Assembly: GCF_900312815.1 (NCBI RefSeq)
Contig: NZ_OMPE01000005.1
Location: 310,001-374,000 of the forward strand
Origin: Aquimarina sp. AU474
Lineage (GTDB): Bacteria; Bacteroidota; Bacteroidia; Flavobacteriales; Flavobacteriaceae
DNA: 64,000 nucleotides
Direction: 5' to 3'
Position numbers and translations under genes: made by a program. Shown piece after piece: positions 60,987-64,000 of the stretch (position 1 is the stretch's first letter; every line of letters begins with the position of its first letter). The notes below the pieces were generated by a model, which ran no database searches, had not been told where the DNA came from, and saw only the letters and a program-made list of their open reading frames with translations.

Positions 60987-61874
60987 CTATTTTTTTAAAT
61001 TGATCTTCCTACCCCATTTAAAATACATAAAAACAAAAGCTATCAACACGATAAAAGGCCATATATAAAAAAGCAATAAGATAAAACTCTCTATAATAGA
61101 CCAACCAAACAAAAATCCCTTTTTGGCCCTATTAATGAACCCTGGTTTATACTCAGACGGTTCCGATTCTGGCACCACAGTTTCATATATATCCAATTGG
61201 ATTGTACTATACGCCACTCTATTTGACAAATAATTTAACCTCCCTTTGGCCGACTCTATCTCTTCCTGAATTTGCTTAAGTTTATCTTCAGTTTTTAACA
61301 CATCCTCTACTGTTTTTGCTTTATTCCTTAGTATCGTTTCGTACCGTTCTTTAACTTCTAATTTTGTTTTTAATCTAGATGTAACATCTACGTACTCTTC
61401 ACTAACGTCTATAGTTGTAATATTTTTGTAATCTACAAACTCTGCCAGCTCACATATCTCATCCAAAACAACGTCAAATTTATGTTGTGGTACCCTAATT
61501 GTAAACCTGTTTTCTTTTGAGTAATTGGTATTTGTAAAACGCTCATCAGAAACATAACCCTTGTATTTTACAGCTAATTGCTTTGCTTTCTTCGTAACTT
61601 CTTCGACACGATGTACTTTAATTTTACAATTAGCGTTTTTAATGATCTTAGTATGCAAATCTACCACATCCTTTGTCTGTGTATATCTTTCATTACTTTG
61701 AACTCCTGGTTTCTCTAGTTCATATGAATTTAAATCTGCCGTTTCTCCTGTTTCCTGTAGTAAAATACTCTCTGACGTGGCATCGTATTTACTTGCATTA
61801 TTTGAGCAGGATAAGCTAATCAATGTTATTAATAATACTCCTCCTAATACTTTAATCAATTTTAACGTATTCAT
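60987..61874 (-). CDS. DUF4349 lipoprotein
   Basis: 295 residues. The lipobox is LISLSC (Cys at about 23). The DUF4349 domain covers most of the protein: KNANCKIKVHRVEEVTKKAKQLA, then FTIRVPQHKFDVVLDEI, and a long helical coiled region RLKTKLEVKERYETILRN. A C-terminal transmembrane helix (IESFILLLFYIWPFIVLIAFVFMYF) is followed by a basic tail, so the protein is doubly anchored. Function unknown. It is a single gene, divergent from the next. Confidence 0.85.
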   Translation of the reverse strand: MNTLKLIKVLGGVLLITLISLSCSNNASKYDATSESILLQETGETADLNSYELEKPGVQSNERYTQTKDVVDLHTKIIKNANCKIKVHRVEEVTKKAKQLAVKYKGYVSDERFTNTNYSKENRFTIRVPQHKFDVVLDEICELAEFVDYKNITTIDVSEEYVDVTSRLKTKLEVKERYETILRNKAKTVEDVLKTEDKLKQIQEEIESAKGRLNYLSNRVAYSTIQLDIYETVVPESEPSEYKPGFINRAKKGFLFGWSIIESFILLLFYIWPFIVLIAFVFMYFKWGRKINLKK

Positions 61875-62092
61875 TTTTATATTTTTTATCTTGTTATACT
61901 GAAAACAAACTTATTAGGAGTACTCGTTTATGTATTGTAGAATCGTTGCAAACCAATTGTAAATCATTTTACAAATCATAAAAACCTTATTATCAAAATT
62001 ATACGTTTATCATCTTTGAAGACAAAATACTGTTCGATCTTCTCAAAAAAGCTGTAACACAACAGTTTTTAAAGAAAAACAATGCCTCAAAT

Positions 62093-62908
62093 TTGGATAT
62101 TTCTAAATGGAAGGGACAAGATATTGTTTCGTTTCAGGAGGATTTACAAAATGAAGTTAATGCATCAATTAGTGAAAAGTCTTTTTATAGTCATTTTAAA
62201 AACAATACAGAAAAACTACCTAGAATAGATATTCTAAATATACTATCCCAATACTGCAAGTATCAAAATTGGTATGATTTTAAAGCTAAACATGCACCAA
62301 AAAGAAAAAAAGGTTCTAATATTTTTAAAAAACTACTTTTTACCGTTGTAGGGATTGGAGTATTAGGATGTGTTTACTTTGTCATCCCAATACAAAATAC
62401 GTTTAGTTTTTGTTTTATTGATCAGGATAGGAATGAGCCTGTAATAAAAATACCCGTTGATATTATTGTTTTGAACGATAAGCAATCTCCTTTTTATACA
62501 AAAAGTGATAGTACAGGATGCTTTGTATGGAAAACAAAAGACGATTTTATTCATTTTGTAATACAGTCTCCCTATCACAAAACCGATACTATTTATAGAA
62601 TTGCCTCTTCCTCGAATCAAGAACGTTTACAGATACAAACAGATGATTATGCATTAATGCTTCATTATTATGCCAATGGCAAAATAGAAGACTGGAAAAA
62701 CAGAAGAAAAGAATTATCCGATATGATCGCTAATGATGCTATCATTTTTCAGGTATTACCACATGGACTAGGTATAGAAATATACAATAAAAACAAATTC
62801 ATAAATACGCTAACAACACCTACCCGAAGTTTAAAAAATATTGAAATCATAGAATCTAAAAGAGTTAGTGGGAAAATTGTTAAACTAAAATTTAGAGTAA
62901 AATCATGA
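62093..62908 (+). CDS. Membrane-anchored protein of unknown function, first gene of a pair
   Basis: From the TTG at 62093 this gives 271 residues, but the reading frame is open upstream to 61982, and the peptide before it (LFDLLKKAVTQQFLKKNN) looks like a real N-terminus leading into the conserved WKGQDIVSFQEDL segment; the only upstream starts are a CTG at 62030 or an ATA at 62027. A short soluble domain (about 1-75) precedes one transmembrane helix (about 83-103), then a periplasmic domain of beta strands (CFIDQDRNEPVIKIPVDIIVL). No named family. It overlaps the next gene by 4 bp (ATGA). Confidence 0.7.
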   Translation: MDISKWKGQDIVSFQEDLQNEVNASISEKSFYSHFKNNTEKLPRIDILNILSQYCKYQNWYDFKAKHAPKRKKGSNIFKKLLFTVVGIGVLGCVYFVIPIQNTFSFCFIDQDRNEPVIKIPVDIIVLNDKQSPFYTKSDSTGCFVWKTKDDFIHFVIQSPYHKTDTIYRIASSSNQERLQIQTDDYALMLHYYANGKIEDWKNRRKELSDMIANDAIIFQVLPHGLGIEIYNKNKFINTLTTPTRSLKNIEIIESKRVSGKIVKLKFRVKS

Positions 62909-63804
62909 GGAGTCAATTTTTATATATCGCCTGGTTTTTACTGTTTTTGGGATGCGCCAAAAACAACTCTAAAGAAATGGAGATGGACAACATTAAAGTT
63001 TCTGAAACCGCAGAAGAAACTGTTTTAATTTCTGAAACTGTTTTAATTTCTGAAGAAGAGGCGTATTCGAGTTTAATTTTACAAAAATTAAAAGAAATAA
63101 TCGATAAAAAGGCATTAGCAGACTCCCATCCAAATTTTAATATTGATTTGGATACAGAGATTATTTCTTCGACAATAACCGATACAGTAGTAAAAGAAGT
63201 TCTTCTTATTGCTCCTTTTGAAATTATTTCTGACTCTGTAAAACTGGCAAAAACAAAGGTCATTTATGAATCCAAAACTGATACTATAACCACGTATATA
63301 AAAACATCTCAAATTACAGTCGATGGAGAAAAACTGAAAACTACAAAGATATTTTTTGTTCCGCAATTACCTAAAGTAGCTCCTCCCAAACCAACCAATA
63401 CTACAGAACCATTGCATGTAGAAAGATTTTCTATTCGTGATTTAAGTTTTACTTGGGAAGAAATCAATGCCTGTGATTGCTTATTTATGACACCTGCTAA
63501 AAACACCTCTTTTAAAAAATTATATTTTGGTCGCTTTAAAGATAATACCGCTGCAATTATCCAGTTAGGAAAAAACACCAAAAAATATTTAATCCCTATA
63601 TCAAAATCTAGGTCTAGTCATAGAAAAAATGGCACTTCGTGGAGTGAGACATATCAAAATGATCAATACACAGTAAGAATAACCGCAAGACCTACCAAAA
63701 ACAAAGTGAAAGGAAAATACACCTACTACATTGGTTTCTCTTTTATAGATGCTACCTCAAATACAGTAATCCAAAAAGAAATACTAGCAAACTGTAAATC
63801 CTGA
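62905..63804 (+). CDS. Hypothetical lipoprotein, second gene of the pair
   Basis: 299 residues. The lipobox is LFLGC (Cys at about 17). The N-terminal linker is acidic and contains an in-frame duplication of six residues (ETVLIS twice). The C-terminal half (about 165-299) has a Cys pair in NACDCLF and a beta-rich domain with RNGTSWSETY-like and YTYYIGFSFIDA strands. No named family recognised. Its 4-bp overlap with the upstream membrane protein suggests the two work together at the envelope. Confidence 0.7.
   Translation: MRSQFLYIAWFLLFLGCAKNNSKEMEMDNIKVSETAEETVLISETVLISEEEAYSSLILQKLKEIIDKKALADSHPNFNIDLDTEIISSTITDTVVKEVLLIAPFEIISDSVKLAKTKVIYESKTDTITTYIKTSQITVDGEKLKTTKIFFVPQLPKVAPPKPTNTTEPLHVERFSIRDLSFTWEEINACDCLFMTPAKNTSFKKLYFGRFKDNTAAIIQLGKNTKKYLIPISKSRSSHRKNGTSWSETYQNDQYTVRITARPTKNKVKGKYTYYIGFSFIDATSNTVIQKEILANCKS
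63016..63051 (+). repeat. Tandem 18-bp repeat inside the hypothetical lipoprotein gene
   Basis: Two identical copies of GAAACTGTTTTAATTTCT, adding one extra ETVLIS to the linker in frame. Confidence 0.85.
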
Positions 63805-63810
63805 CATCAC

Positions 63811-64000
63811 TTATGGTGTACTACTTGATACTTGAAGCACTTTTCCGTTATAGAACTTATTACCTGTTAATGAGAAATTCTTAATATATGTTGCCATTTC
63901 TATGGCCGTAAGTGGTGCTTGATATCCAGGAAAAGCCTCTTCTAACATTTCTGTTTGTACTGCACCTAGCGCCAAAACGTTGAATGCGATCCCACTTTCT
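63811..64000 (-). CDS. SDR family oxidoreductase, C-terminal fragment
   Basis: The minus-strand frame is open from the right edge to TAA at 63811-63813, so the gene begins outside the window; about 62 residues are visible. They read GIAFNVLALGAVQTEMLEEAFPG, then a helix, GNKFYNGKVLQVSSSTP and stop. The AxGAVQTEM block is the usual segment after the SDR active-site lysine, where the product loop closes on the substrate. The fragment ends 7 bp from the convergent lipoprotein gene. Confidence 0.8.
   Translation of the reverse strand, partial: ESGIAFNVLALGAVQTEMLEEAFPGYQAPLTAIEMATYIKNFSLTGNKFYNGKVLQVSSSTP

Noticed and set aside
1..64000. CRISPR arrays, tRNA or rRNA genes, insertion sequences, prophage genes
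   Set aside because: No spaced direct repeats, cloverleaf-like segments, transposase or integrase motifs or terminal inverted repeats were recognised.

Overview
The window is a chromosomal segment of a marine-type Bacteroidetes bacterium, most likely a member of the Flavobacteriaceae; an Aquimarina-like genus is a guess from gene content only. The support is strong AT-richness, absence of Shine-Dalgarno sequences, promoters of the Bacteroidetes type (TTG or TTTG about 19-20 nt upstream of TAnnTTTG), a SusC/SusD pair, a secreted peptidase with a type IX secretion sorting domain, a PafA phosphatase and many family-restricted hypothetical proteins. No rRNA, tRNA, insertion sequence, prophage or CRISPR array is visible. 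Almost every gene looks intact; the one clear exception is a frameshifted acetyltransferase at 29.6-29.9 kb.

Layout. 0-5.4 kb: tail of a VCBS-repeat protein, then a SusC/SusD glycan-uptake pair closed by a strong terminator. 5.5-17.3 kb: housekeeping genes (RlmB, rhomboid protease, RarA, RadC, YjjG-type HAD phosphatase, a Mpl-type murein ligase) mixed with a translationally coupled three-gene envelope operon (lipoprotein, DUF5723 protein, small secreted protein), a degenerate polysaccharide deacetylase and small proteins. 17.6-23.7 kb: a 2031-residue alpha-2-macroglobulin that keeps its thioester motif. 23.8-29.9 kb: accessory envelope and stress genes, including a paraoxonase-like protein and a Crp/AhpD-like/DoxX group. 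29.9-36.5 kb: a conserved core: a fused hypoxanthine phosphoribosyltransferase-adenylate kinase followed by Obg, divergent from purK-purE, then an M3 peptidase.

The 605-bp purE-M3 peptidase gap is the most interesting place. It holds two tandem, related small RNA genes on the minus strand, each with a promoter-like -7 box, a conserved long-range helix showing covariation, and a Rho-independent terminator.

36.5-43.7 kb: a T9SS-secreted M28 peptidase; a GbsR/MarR-regulated group (regulator, membrane protein, methyltransferase, SRPBCC protein) with an unusually long palindromic operator; and an ECF sigma factor followed by two tandem zinc-anti-sigma-like small proteins, the second having lost metal ligands. 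43.8-49.8 kb: gcvP, a truncated hemoglobin and a ketoacyl synthase III/methyltransferase/glycosyltransferase group behind a 22-bp perfect palindrome. 49.9-51.6 kb: a TetR regulator with matching operators in front of itself and in front of its SDR/AhpD-like target pair. 51.7-64 kb: a flavin amine oxidase, PafA, an MlaE/MlaF lipid-transport pair, a DUF389/ManC/SprT operon, a DUF4349 lipoprotein, an uncharacterised two-gene operon with a probable non-standard start, and the 3' end of an SDR gene running off the right edge.

All functional calls come from reading translations and motifs by eye. No database search or folding program was run.
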